Assembly (NCBI GenBank): GCA_022497145.1
Contig: MU385868.1
Span: 434,001-498,000 of the forward strand
From: Rostrohypoxylon terebratum
Taxonomy: Eukaryota; Ascomycota; Sordariomycetes; Xylariales; Hypoxylaceae
Reading direction: 5' to 3'
Length of the DNA stretch: 64,000 nt
The notes under the pieces are model-generated. The model did not search any database and was not told the DNA's origin. It saw only the letters and a program-made list of their open reading frames with translations. Made by a program: the position numbers and the translations under genes. Of the stretch, positions 24,948-36,478 are shown piece by piece (position 1 is the stretch's first letter; every line of letters starts with the position of its first letter).

Positions 24948-26542
24948 ATGTCATCCAATAGCGGCGGAAACAAGGTGTCCGATGTTGCTATGCAGCTGCA
25001 GCAGCCGACGCAGGTTACTGAGTACGCCATGGATGGCAATGCTCAAGGAATTGCCAACATCAATGACACGGCTGTCAAAAATGACGACAATGCACACAAC
25101 TCAACCGTGCGAAAAATGAGTAGTGCTAGCGGTGGCAAGCTAGCCCGCCGCCGTTCCCATATGCTATCGAGCATCGGAACAGAGGAAGAGATCCTCAAGC
25201 AAATCGAGCTTCCAACTATGACGGAAGATGTGTTTGAGACGAAAGATGGGAAGTGGGCGCCCGTTCGCCGTTCCGCACGCCGCGAAGCCAAAGCTAGTAC
25301 TGAGCGATTAGCAAATATATACGTAAGTAATCCACTATTTAACTTATTGTGTTAGGTATTGAATGAATACTAACCCATCAGGTGAAGAAGAAGAAGTCAC
25401 CGGCCACTTCTAACTCAGCACGTCGACATCGCAAGGCTGTCGCACGTCAAAGCCAGGCCGCTCAGGCTGCTCAGGCTGCCCAGGCTGTTCCAGCCATCCA
25501 AGCTCCTCCGGCTGAGGCAATTGCCCCTTTGGCAATCAGCGGTGGTGGAGACGTGAACACTGCTCAGCCTGCTCAGCCTTCCCAGGCTGTTCTAGCCATT
25601 CAAGCTCCTCCTGCTGAGGCCATTGCCCTTCTACCAAAGAGCGATGCTGAGGACGTGACTCGCCACATTGAAGGTGAGGGCCTTGGTCGAGCAGTCGAGA
25701 GTGTACCGGCCGCCCAGGCCATTCCAGCTGATGCAAATGGCACCGTGACAGAGGCCAACCCCAGACCTGCCACCGGCCGCATCGAAGGGACTAGCAACAC
25801 ACCCCACCATACTCGGACACCCCAAGCCACCACCCAGCATGCGCCGATTGCTCGAGCTAGCGCAGTCCAGGAAAACAGCACTCGAGCTGGCCAAGTAACC
25901 GCCGGTCGTGTTGATCAGAATGGCACCACTCATCAAACTGATGCACAACCTTTTCGACATACGCAATATACGCCAATTTCTCAAGGTATCCCAATTCGAG
26001 GGAACAACACCCTGGTTGAGCAGGCAATCACTAGTCGTGTCGAACAAGGCGGCATCGCTCGTCAAGCCCAGCAAATTCAAGCCACTCAAGGCGGGCCAAT
26101 TTATCCACGTTTCCAAGGACAAGGAGGAAACAACACTCCTGTTGGACAGGCACCCGCCAGTCGTATCGAACAGAATTTCCCAACCCAAGCACAACCAACC
26201 CGGCCCATCCTCGCTAGTCAATACACATCAATCTCTCAAGGCACCTCGGCCCAAACAAGCAACACTTCAGTTGGACAAGTAGTCGCAGGTAGTGTCGAGC
26301 AGAATGGCATCGCTCGTCAAATCCAACCAGCCCAACCCATTCGAGCCGCCCAGCCCAACCAGTTCGTCCCGGCTGCTCCTCAGGTGGAATATCTTACTGG
26401 TCGTACTCTGCATGAAGGCGAAATATATTTCAGAGTCAAGTGGGTGGGCCGCCCACACGACCGGGGTACTTGGGTCCCAGAGAGGCTCCTACGCATTGGC
26501 CACGCCCACTTGGTGGAGGATTTTCTCGCATTGATGGGTTAG
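24948..26542 (+). CDS. Chromodomain-containing protein with Gln/Ala-rich internal repeats
   Basis: Exons 24948-25322 and 25382-26542 give 511 residues. The N-terminal 125 residues carry a basic stretch (KLARRRSHML) and an acidic, helical segment. Exon 2 starts KKKKSPATSNSARRHRK (nuclear-signal-like), followed by Ala/Gln/Pro repeats (AAQAAQAAQ, VPAIQAPPAEAIA twice) and by about three diverged repeats of roughly 45 residues, each containing a GNNT-VGQ or -VEQ core, an R/S-VEQ-G/N-IARQ element and a Gln/Pro-rich linker. A chromodomain closes the protein at about 460-495 (VEYLTGRTL, YFRVKWVGRP, GTWVPERLL). By eye alignment with HP1, only the Trp of the aromatic methyl-lysine cage is kept. The role is probably chromatin-related; the target is unknown. 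Confidence 0.75.
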
Positions 26543-27478
26543 AATTTCTAAGATGAGAAATAGCAGACCGCGATACCTTTCTGTGTCATCCATCTTAGGA
26601 ACAACCCGCGGATAGTGCCAGTCTAAAGCCATGCCAAAGTCAGGGAATCAACTGGTGTTTGAGGTTTGGGGAGTTGTGTTTTGTGGTGTTCTGAGTCGGG
26701 TGTAGGAAGACGTGCCCACTGCCCAGGTGGCAGTCATCTTGTTGATTTGTTTCTTTGTTTTTACCTAGTACCTACCGCTGTGCGGTTGGTTGGTTCCGTG
26801 GGCAATATTGATTGTGGGATTAAGAGTCTGTCACAACGCCCTTGTTTAGATACATGTTGAAAAGATTTGTCTTGTAAACCCCGTTGTAAACCGATGAAGA
26901 ATATTGGATTGGATTGAAGTGAAGTGAAGTGAAGTGAAGTGAAATCGGTCCTAGGACCTACTACTAGGTAGGTACTAGGTAGGTACTTAGTACACCTAGG
27001 CCGCAGCCAAAAGTCTCGCACATGAACAACTTAGATCCCAAGTAGTTGGTCTGTGCGCGATTATGTAACCAACTGGGAGACACTGTATTATTACTAGTAT
27101 CAATTTTTAATAGGTACCTATTAGGTAGTAGTGTCCCCGCATAAAACCGCCTAACAGGCTGACAGGGTCGCAAAGTCGCAGCCCACTGCTGGAGACGTAC
27201 CTTATTATTACTACTACCTAGTAGCATTGGGGGATTCAAGGTTTCGCGTTAGTAGTGTAGGTCTACTAGTACTAGGCGCTAAGTAGGCAGGTAGTAAATC
27301 TTTCGTCTTTCATCTGTTTTTTTTTTTCTTGTTGTCAGCCTTGCCAACTCGCCTTCTTTGCATAAGACGAACGTGGCCTTACTACGTTTGGTTCATCTAA
27401 ATCTTCGTCTAATTCCAAGAGGAGATAGACAATACTATACAGCTGACTATCGCAAACTAAAATAAAAGATCGCCTGCG
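26543..27478. other. Intergenic region
   Basis: The region includes a GAAGT pentamer repeat at 26916-26940 and TAGGTA/TACCTA clusters (26950-27000, 27110-27300). A T-rich tract sits at about 27318-27330 in front of the MPDU1-type gene. No gene is seen. Confidence 0.6.
26916..26940. repeat. GAAGT pentamer tandem repeat
   Basis: Five exact copies of GAAGT in a row downstream of the chromodomain gene. Confidence 0.9.
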
Positions 27479-28584
27479 ATGGAGGCCTTACGAACGGCCC
27501 TGCAGCCTCTGCGGCCCATTACGAACGCTCTACCTGCTCCTATCCGCGATCTCGGCGTGTCTATCATCGGAGACACATGCTACAAGACCTTGATTCTCGA
27601 GCTTGACCCCACCCACCCCGAATGCCTCAAACTAGCTATCTCCAAGGGTCTCGGTATCGGCATCATCGGCGCGTCCTCTATCGTCAAGGTCCCTCAGATT
27701 GTCAAACTCGTACAGTCGCAATCTTCGTCAGGCATCAGCTTCTTGTCCTATCTCCTCGAAACCTCGTCCTACCTCATCTCCCTCGCCTACAACTTCCGCA
27801 ACGAATTCCCCTTTAGCACCTACGGCGAAACCGCTCTGATTCTTGGACAAAATGTCATCATCACAGTCTTGGTTTTGAATTACAGCGGCAGGGCTAGCAT
27901 GGCTGCCCTGTTCGTTGCGGCTCTCGCGACGAGCGTTGTCACCCTGTTCAGTGGCGGCATCCTCGACATGCAGGCCCTAAGCTACTTGCAGGCTGGCGCC
28001 GGAGTGTTGGGCGTGGCCAGCAAGATACCTCAGATTGCTGCTATCTATCAGCAGGGCGGGACGGGTCAGCTGAGCGCATTCACGGTAAGTGACTCACGAC
28101 GGGATGACACCCGGTTCCCTATCTGAAAGACGGATGTTTGCGACATCCGCGATACCTGCAAATGCCTTTAAATGTCTGCAAGATTGCCGAGTCTTCGCCG
28201 CGAATCTTATATACTCGTCGGTTTTTTACCAGCCGCCTCTCAATGCTACTTCTAATTATCATTTCTTCTTCCCGACATACTACCGAGATCAACTTGAGCT
28301 AATGCACCATGCAGGTCTTTAACTATCTAGCCGGCTCGCTGTCTCGAATCTTCACGACGCTGCAAGAGGTGGATGATAAGCTGATCCTGTACGGTTTCGT
28401 TGCGGGCTTTGCGTTGAACTTGGTCTTGGCTGCGCAGATGATCTACTATTGGAACGCCCCCTCGGCCAAGGCTAGGGGCAAGATGAAGGAGGCTGCCCCG
28501 ATTCCTGTCGCCGCCGGCCAAACTTCTGCCGTGTCCTCAGCTACTCCCAAAAGTAAGGGACCCTCGACAAGGCGCAGGGGCTAA
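27479..28584 (+). CDS. Mannose-P-dolichol utilisation defect 1 (MPDU1/Lec35) homologue, PQ-loop protein
   Basis: Exons 27479-28084 and 28315-28584 encode 291 residues with about seven hydrophobic helices. Two PQ-loop motifs are clear: VKVPQIVKLVQSQSSSGISF (Pro72-Gln73) and SKIPQIAAIYQQGGTGQLS (Pro184-Gln185). In animals MPDU1 is an ER membrane protein needed for use of dolichol-phosphate mannose and glucose in N-glycan and GPI synthesis. The fungal role is inferred from this family. The intron (28085-28314, 230 bp) is longer than most in the window and ends at ATGCAG. The C-terminus is basic with Ser/Thr and Pro (SKGPSTRRRG), probably cytosolic. Confidence 0.92.
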
Positions 28585-30840
28585 GGTTCCTGCCACGCTT
28601 CGGGGCGGCCCTCGTGGAGCAGCGTCTCATTTTATTAGACACCAACCACTGTGATACAATTTACGTTATATTCCGATATCTTACTCGTTCTACCAGTTCC
28701 GTTGATGATGTGGCTCTTATCTATCGAATATTTTGACGTGTCAGGTGTTACGCTTCCCTGTCTTGGCCTACCGTGATTTATCAGCTGGGTGGGAAAAAAA
28801 AGGATTCAGGTAATGGTATCTGCATGCTTCAAGCGCCATGAGCCATGTGACAGAACGGGCAGGAGTATGTGTATCTTGATATGCAGGCAGGAAACCTCTC
28901 AAAGTCTCCGCTTACACACTTCCGAGTTTATTTGGGTAATAGATCCGTTACGGGAAGACGGGAGCTGGCGGCGAGACGAGGAGGATTCCGCACCGACAGC
29001 CGCTGCAGATCGAGGCTGGGAGTCACACGCTGGTGTGTTAGGTCGGATGTGAGACTGTGACCTGTCCGAGGTGGTCGACTACCCGAACTACTGCATCGCC
29101 ACGTCTGCCGTTGATTCTGCGGTTTGCTATGAGAGGATGTTGCGGCTGGTTCGAATCTCGATAGGTGCCCGCATCTTCCGATTGTGCTGGCTGGCTTTGT
29201 GAGGGTGTTGAGTCTAGACTAAAGGTGTAGGAATATTTGGGATCAAAGTCAAGATGGAATCTCACAAATCTACGCAGTAGACTAGACTGTACGGCGCTCT
29301 GGCGTGAGTTTAATAGAAACTGACGTGATTGATGCTGATGTAATAATTCATTATTGTTTTTTTAATTACTTTTATTACAGTCGTAACGGATAGACTAATC
29401 CTGGCCTGTATACGTATGCCCAGTACGGGAACAAAGACTTCGAAACTGTACGAGACTACCAATTTAATAACTACTTACATAGTAGGTACTAATGTACTTA
29501 ATAATGCTACTAAGTACCTAGAGATCAGATTATAAACTATCATTTTGATATTACAAGTTACTACCAGGTATTAGTATGACACTTTATGATAAGAAACGTA
29601 TGTAGGAAGGTAGGTAGGTAATATCGAAAACTTTTACCATGTACAGTCGAATCCCCGGATTTTAAGGTCCAACATTATTGCTTAGGCCTTAAGTTGTCAT
29701 GTGGTTATCTACTCAAGCGTTAAGAAGGCATTCAAGTTCTGCTACTGCAGGCTGCGGGCGTGAGCTGCATAGACGCACGCCGTGGCGTGGTATCTCTATA
29801 AGGACATCGTCTCTTGCCCCTTGCATCGTAGAGCGAATCATGCACACGACTGAATTCCAAATGGGGAAAAGGCCATGCTCACAAGCCTCTCTCATTGGTA
29901 TAAATTTGTAGAGTACTAGTGTATTGTACATGCATACCTAGTACTAGGTAGTGATACTACTACTAGATGAGGGTAGTAGATACTGTAGATACTACTAGGT
30001 ACTACTAGGGTACTCACAATGTAGGTACTAGGTATTAGTAGAATTCGGAGCCCCTGAGTAAACTCCGGACTAGGTATAGTCGTAATATGTAGGGTATTCT
30101 TATCAACCAGTCTTCAAGGTTGCTCCACGGGGTAAAACCAGCGGTGTCTCTTAGCGGTTCTTTCGCAATCGTTCGCCATTATTACGCCAGCCACTACCCG
30201 ATTTTATCTCAGCGCCCACAAACCACCTTAAGCACCGTTTTTCGATATAGGTTTCCAACGTCCAACGTCCAATGTCCAATGTCCAATGTCCAACGTCCCA
30301 CGATGCTTGCTTCGTCTTCTTCATGTAGTACTATGTACTATGTACGTAGGCTGTAGACGTATGCCTAGTTGCCCCAGTCCGGTATTTGGCTCGTTAGCTC
30401 CTCGTATATCACGAACGTCTCTGGTCGAAATTCACCGATTCCCCTTGCAGTTGTTCAGTAGTTCCGATTGGAAACCTGGTAAGGGTTACGTTTTAGCCAG
30501 CTCCATGATCTTCACCTCCGATAGTGTCTAGACCAAAGATACGGTTGTTGGACCTCTGACGCTAATTCCTTCCTATATCTTTTTTTTTTTTTTTTTTTTA
30601 CTTAACTCACTTTCTTCCACTACCTACAACTTTGCTTCTATCACCTTCTCTCTGTATATATCTCCATTTTCTATCACCCTAAACTTTGAACACCGGCTCT
30701 GCTGAGACCTTTCCAGATTTCTTCTTCCTCAAGTTGACTCTTCTCAACCGTGTTCCGACTTCTTTACCATCTGCTCTCTTCTTCTCTCATCTCCTGTCAC
30801 AATCTCTGAAGTCTAGCCATAGTTATCCACGATAACTACA
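28585..30840. other. Intergenic region, 2.3 kb
   Basis: No convincing gene is present. It holds TAGGTA/TACCTA clusters (29480-29630, 29930-30070), a heptamer repeat at 30254-30299, a run of 20 T at 30580-30599 and then a pyrimidine-rich leader reaching the choline sulfatase ATG. Confidence 0.6.
30254..30299. repeat. TCCAAYG heptamer tandem repeat
   Basis: Six consecutive units of TCCAACG or TCCAATG are followed by a degenerate seventh. It lies upstream of the choline sulfatase gene. Confidence 0.9.
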
Positions 30841-32708
30841 ATGGCTCCTGATATCGATTCTATTTCCCGCTCTCGTCAAACGGCGGCGTGCGGTGTCAGC
30901 GGCACCAGCGGCTCTTCCGCGAAGCCCCCTAACATACTGTTTCTTATGGCAGACCAACTGGCTGCCCCGCTGCTCAAGATGTACAATCCGGAGTCGCAAA
31001 TCAAGACTCCGAACCTTGACGCCTTAGCGGCCAAGTCTGTTCAGTTTGACTCTGCCTATTGCCCTTCTCCCCTTTGCGCCCCTTCCCGCATGAGCTTGAT
31101 CTCCGGGCAACTTCCTATGAGGATCGGAGCTTATGACAACGCGTCTCAGATCGGTAGTGATGTGCCGACCTACGCACATTATTTACGTGCCAAGGGTTAC
31201 CATACTGCTCTGGCAGGAAAGATGCATTTTGTCGGAGACCAACTTCATGGTTACGAGACTCGTCTTACTAGCGATATTTATCCTGGGGATTTTGGTTGGG
31301 CGGTAAATTGGGACGAGCCGGATAGGCGACTTGAATGGTATCACAACGCCAGCTCCATTCTCCAAGCGGGAACTTGTGTGCGAAGCAACCAGCTAGATTA
31401 CGACGAGGAGGTTATGTACAGATCTACCCAGTTCTTGTACGACCAAGTTCGCGAAGGACCTGACGCGAGGCCATTCTGTTTGACGGTACGTACCCATACA
31501 AGCGCTCCGTGAAGCTTGATTTCCCCGATGGAATTTCGGGGTGTCGGGATTAGGAGCGCAAAAGTTTCCTAGGCAGACTTAGCTAACAGAAATAACCATG
31601 GGTAGGTCTCTCTAACTCATCCTCACGACCCCTACACCATCGAGGAAAAGTACTGGGATCTATACGAAGGTGTGGATATTGCCTTGCCGAAGGTCAAGAT
31701 ACCTAAAGAGGAGCAAGATGCCCACAGCAAGAGGCTATTGAAAGTATGCGATCTCTGGGACGAAAATTTTTCGGACGAACAGATCAAGAGAGCTCGGCGA
31801 GCATACTATGGTGCCGTCAGCTACGTCGATGACTGCATTGGGCGCATTCTTCGCGTCCTCAAGCAATGCCGGCTTGAGGAGAATACTATTATTGTGTTCA
31901 GTGGAGACCACGGAGATATGCTCGGAGAACGCGGCTTGTGGTATAAGATGAGTTATTTCGAGTCGTCCGTGCGAGTGCCTCTCTTGATCTCAGATCCTCG
32001 ATTTGCTCCCCGACGAGTTACCCAGAATGTCTCGACCCTAGATATCCTTCCAACGTTGTGCGACCTCGTCGGCACGAAACCTGTAGCTGGCTTACCTATG
32101 GACGGCCTTTCTCTCCTCCCCCACCTCGAGGGCCGCTTGGGCCACGATACTGTGATCGCCGAGTACACCGGCGAAGGAACTATCAGCCCATACATGATGA
32201 TCCGACGTGGCCCCTGGAAGTATGTCACATGCCCGACCGATCCACCGCAACTCTACAACCTTGACCGAGATCCTCTTGAACTAGTCAATCTGGCGCAGCT
32301 TGTATCGAAGAAGGAAGCGCTCACTGTAGAAGAAGAAGAAGCGAAGGAGAAGTTTGAAAAATTCGAGGCTGAGGCCGCAGCTCGCTGGGATTTTGATGCT
32401 ATCACGAACCAGGTATTGACGTCGCAACGGACGCGGAGACTTGTATGGAGCGCTCTCAACAAGGGAAAATTTGAGGCTTGGGATTACAACCCTGGTGATA
32501 ACGGCACCAACAAGTATGAGTTCTCTTCTACTAACGCAATTGTATGTTATAATGGCTCGGAAGACGATGACTAACGCTACCTAGGTATATCCGATCTTTC
32601 TTACCCCTCGACGACCTGGAGCGTCGCGCCAGATTCCCCCCAGTCGACAAATATGGCCGAGAGACTAGAGATATCGTTATCGACCAGGCCGGTTCGCATA
32701 ACGAATAA
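30841..32708 (+). CDS. Choline sulfatase
   Basis: Exons 30841-31485, 31606-32513 and 32585-32708 give 558 residues, typical for fungal choline-O-sulfatases. The sulfatase signature CAPSR is present, with Cys79 expected to be oxidised to formylglycine. NILFLMADQL supplies the metal-binding Asp, GKMHFVGDQLHGYE and SLTHPHDPY are active-site segments, and SGDHGDMLGERG is the second metal-binding stretch. The last intron (32514-32584, donor GTATGAG, branch CTAAC) sits inside an open frame; splicing it out gives the conserved end LDDLERRARFPPVDKYGRE. The enzyme hydrolyses choline-O-sulfate to choline and sulfate in the cytosol, supplying sulfur and an osmolyte. Sulfur-dependent control is usual for this gene, but I identified no site here. 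Confidence 0.93.
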
Positions 32709-33844
32709 AGGTACGGTACGAGATAATGAGTAGGTAGGTATGAAAAAGGTGAAGGCGGAGATTGATTGGGTATTTGGGTGGTGACGCATATGCATTTCAC
32801 GGCGCCTAAGCATCACCCGCGCAATTTGAAATTCTCGATTTGTGGGTGAATTTGAACAGGGATTTAGCGATTTCAATCATGGGCATGGGCGAATGATTTT
32901 ATGATATGGATGGATGAGGGATGAGGGATGACAGATGAAAAACAAGATGCGCTAGATACCTATCTGTAACTACATATACTTGGCATTGATCTCCAGGAAT
33001 ACTATTAGATTTGAAGTAAAGATGTAGTAGTTTATAAATCATTCGGAATTGATACTAGGTACCTAAAAGTAGCAGATAACTTTTGAGATAAATCACTCTC
33101 ACCATTATTACCTATGACATATGTACTACTGATGCGACGTCAGTGCCCCGGGTGGACCCCTGAAAATCACGGATCCCTGATAAGAGCCCCTCCAATGGAG
33201 CTACTACTTAGGTACATGGTACTAGTACTAGTAGTAGGTACCTAGTGACATCTATATTAATTACTACGCAGTAATGGCGTAGTATTCGGCTATCGGTACT
33301 CGGGGTTTATCATGCTTAAAAGTTACCTAATAGTAGTACATTACCTACGTACGTACCTACCTAATATTAATAAGGAGTAAGAGGTACTTGAGTACTTTAA
33401 CGCTAAAATGGAGGGTGTGCACTTAATAAATAGCAGGAGAAAATCGTCCGTGCTCGAATGTATTATACATACACTAGGTAGCTGTACATAGTATGTAATT
33501 GAGTAGGTACACTAAATCCCGTGAATCCTTGTGAACTTTACATAAGCTAAAGGTAGCTACAACCCCGCTTCCTAAAAGTTATTAGTGCGACGGGCGACAA
33601 GCGCGACTAGACCAATTGGAACCAAACCAGAACTGCCAGAAATCGAATTGAAGAATTATTATTATTCTAACAATTAATATTCCCTACAAATCCCATCCCA
33701 ATCCACCAACCCATCCAACCCATCCAACACTAGTTGCCGACCTACATATTGTGTACTAGCCAATCCATGCTGATCCCGAAGTACATGTCTCTTCACATCA
33801 GTACATAGCGATTTCAAACAATCTCGACCCATCCTTAGCCTGTC
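32709..33844. other. Intergenic region
   Basis: AT-rich spacer with GGATGAG-type short repeats (about 32908-32932) and dense TAGGTA/TACCTA and AGTACTAGTA motifs (33060-33380). No gene is seen. Confidence 0.6.
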
Positions 33845-34695
33845 ATGGAGTCGGCCAGCCTCACACAGGAAGATTACAAAGCCCTCGAGGCGACGAGGCT
33901 GCGGCTCATGCAAGTTTCCAGCGCCATCGGCACCCTCAAGGCCAGCGTCTTGTCTAGCAACCCGCTCCCTAACTTGTGTGCATCCCCCACATGTCTCGTT
34001 CTTCTCTCTCCCTTATTTTGCCTGCCGTTATTTTTGAGTACTAACTTCATGTGTCGCAATTCAGAGAATCGCTTCAGAACCATGCAGATATTCTGCAGGG
34101 CAAGATCCAGAGCGTCCTCGAAGCCACGAGGCCCGTTGCGGACAGCTTCAGCCGTATCACTGTCCACCCTTCTACGAATTTCCCAGGTCGCACTCAGCAG
34201 CCGATACTTCTCCAGTTGTTGCGCAAGAAGCCGGAACCCGAAGTCGAGCTGGTGATGGATGAGGGAAGGAGAATTTTCGCAGAATGGTCTCAATCCTCCG
34301 ACCCTTCAGATGCGCACACCGATGCCGGCGCCGGAAAAGGTGGTGGGAAGGGAGTCGAGGAACTAGAAGCTGTATGGGAGTCGGCGCGAAAGTTTTGTCA
34401 AACCCGCCTTACTGAATATGTAGAGGACGAAGGAAACGATATGTTCACGGAGGAAGAGCGCGTGCGGGGAATCGAGAATGTGCGGACGGGACTCAAGAGA
34501 TCGTTATTGGACGACGAGGATGAGGACGAGGACGAGGACGAAGACGAAGACGAAGATGAGGATATTGACGACGTTATGGAGATTGATCGACCGCCGCCTC
34601 CGCCAGCACCGGGCGTCGCGACTCAAGAGGTGGAAGGCACCGCGCTAGAGAGTGTCATGCGGTTCGCGGCGAGGGGCGAGATCGCTGCTCGGTGA
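33845..34695 (+). CDS. med8: Mediator of RNA polymerase II transcription subunit 8
   Basis: Exons 33845-33975 and 34065-34695 encode 253 residues. The N-terminus (LTQEDYKALEATRLRLMQ) is a predicted coiled helix. Splicing yields SNPLPNLESLQNHADIL, and the conserved fungal MED8 core VHPSTNFPGRTQQPILLQLLRKKPEPEVE follows. Family members sit in the Mediator head module and bind TBP and MED18/MED20. The C-terminal third is unusual: an uninterrupted Asp/Glu run of about 18 residues (about 194-211) precedes a poly-Pro stretch. The ATG at 33845 agrees with the family start. Confidence 0.9.
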
Positions 34696-36478
34696 GTGGA
34701 TGGTACACGTCTATTGGAGGCGCTGTGATATTTCACCGAGTTCCAAGGGTCAAGGTTGTGATGTGACGAGTTCTCATGGGTACCACTTTTAAGATGGCAC
34801 TCGCGCAGGCGCTTATAAAATATACCTATGGATATATGGGCGGCTTTACATGCGAGTCCCCACGTCTACTCCAAAGATGAGGTCACGAGGAGCAATCCGA
34901 AGCAAGCTGCAATTGTCACAGAGTGGGGTAACAGAATTTGGCTATCCTGATCCTATCGATCCTATTGATCCTGTGAAATTCTATAGGGAATCCGGGGCTC
35001 TATAATGATCGGCGTCAAGAGCGTGACTTTTGGAGAGAGGGGATTTGTTCTATGACGAAGATATCCGTTAGTTTCCGGTCAGCCTGGAATACCTGCGGTC
35101 TCGGCCTCGGCATCGATGACGGAACGAGGAATAAGCAGATTGACAAAAAGCAATTCTCAGGTATTAAGCCAGCCACCCAGCCACCCAGCCAGCCCAGCCT
35201 ACCGATAATCAAGAAAAAAAAAGGAAAATTTTTTTTCTCGTGAAACTCAACTAATTGCGCGAATAAGCAAAGGAGAAAGCAAATATTCCCCAACCTTGTT
35301 TCCTCAGCCTCACCATCGCGCGCGACGCAGAGACAACGCACATAAGCCGCAAGATATAATCTAGATTCCAATTCAGTAAGCCCTTCGCAGGCACGATTAG
35401 TCACCGCGTCCCCGTTCTTCCCCTTGACCGGTTACGAACGCATCACTGTGTGACCTATTCAGCCCTATGAGAGGCCATTGCCGGCCGTACGTAAGCGCGG
35501 ACGGGATCTGACTACTAGTACTACTACTACTACTTACCTACCTAGTAGTAGTACGTAGGACCTAGGTACGCAATATGTTCCGTTGAGTGGTTTTAACTGC
35601 ATCTACCCTTCCTGCAATGCCGACGCGGCCCGATATACGGCGTTGGCCTAGTCTGGAAAATGAATGACGCCTACTCCTGCGGAGTAAATAAAGGAGTTTT
35701 GTCGGTTTTTGCTTCCTTGATTTCTGCTTTCAATCCGGCGACTGCGAATCCTCTGTATGCAGCAGTACCCGAAACAACACGAGCTAATACGTGTTTATGT
35801 TTGAGCAGGGAAATAGATGTTATTGAAACCCAATCGGAATAAATGTTCAAGGATATTTAACGACAGTCGACAATTGTGCCACTTGTCTGGTCGATGAGGA
35901 TCAATCAGATCGATGCTGACTCGCAGATTCGCACCTTGCAAGCGGGTCGCCGTCGTATTGTCGTTGCAAAGGTGATGACTTTTGCTTACGGCACAAGCGG
36001 CTCTCCAGCGGCGTGACCAAAGGAATCCCCCCCCCCCCCCCCCCACCATCGTAAGCTGATGTTATATCCAGCAGATTTTCCCACCTATCCACCTGATAAA
36101 TCTTAGAATCCGTCTCGACTCTGTTGCTGACGGACCAAAGTGTTTGATTGGTTCGTTATCCCGTCTCATCTTTGGCGGTCAACGGTTAGATACGAAAAAG
36201 CAACAGCGTATAACCCCATCGATATCGTGAGCTACCTTATATATCAAGTTCGTAATTGTCCCCTTGGAAAGAGCTGACGCGGGCGTTTTTGCCGTATTTC
36301 GCGCTACACGTTGGGTTCCCTGCCTCTGATTTTTATGGGCACGTGGTAATCTTTCAGCTCCCCTTCCACCTTGTTCCAATATATTGTTGCAGATCCCATT
36401 GCTTCTCATTCTTCTCTCTTCATTAGATTTCATACAATATCCTAGAGCTAGAGCAATCTCGGTTCTTAGTTACACAAC
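34696..36478. other. Intergenic region
   Basis: No gene is recognised. It contains short GATCCTAT repeats (about 34947-34975), a TAGTAC/TACCTA cluster (35515-35570) and an 18-base C homopolymer at 36027-36044. Open frames here are short and have no family features. Confidence 0.6.
36027..36044. repeat. Poly-C homopolymer (18 bases)
   Basis: Eighteen C residues in a row. Exact length is prone to sequencing and replication error. Confidence 0.85.

Noticed and set aside
29038..29265. Minus-strand open frame downstream of the MPDU1-type gene
   Set aside because: Short and without recognisable features; probably chance.
32514..32574. Unspliced C-terminus of choline sulfatase
   Set aside because: Splicing restores the conserved end of the family, whereas the unspliced tail matches nothing.
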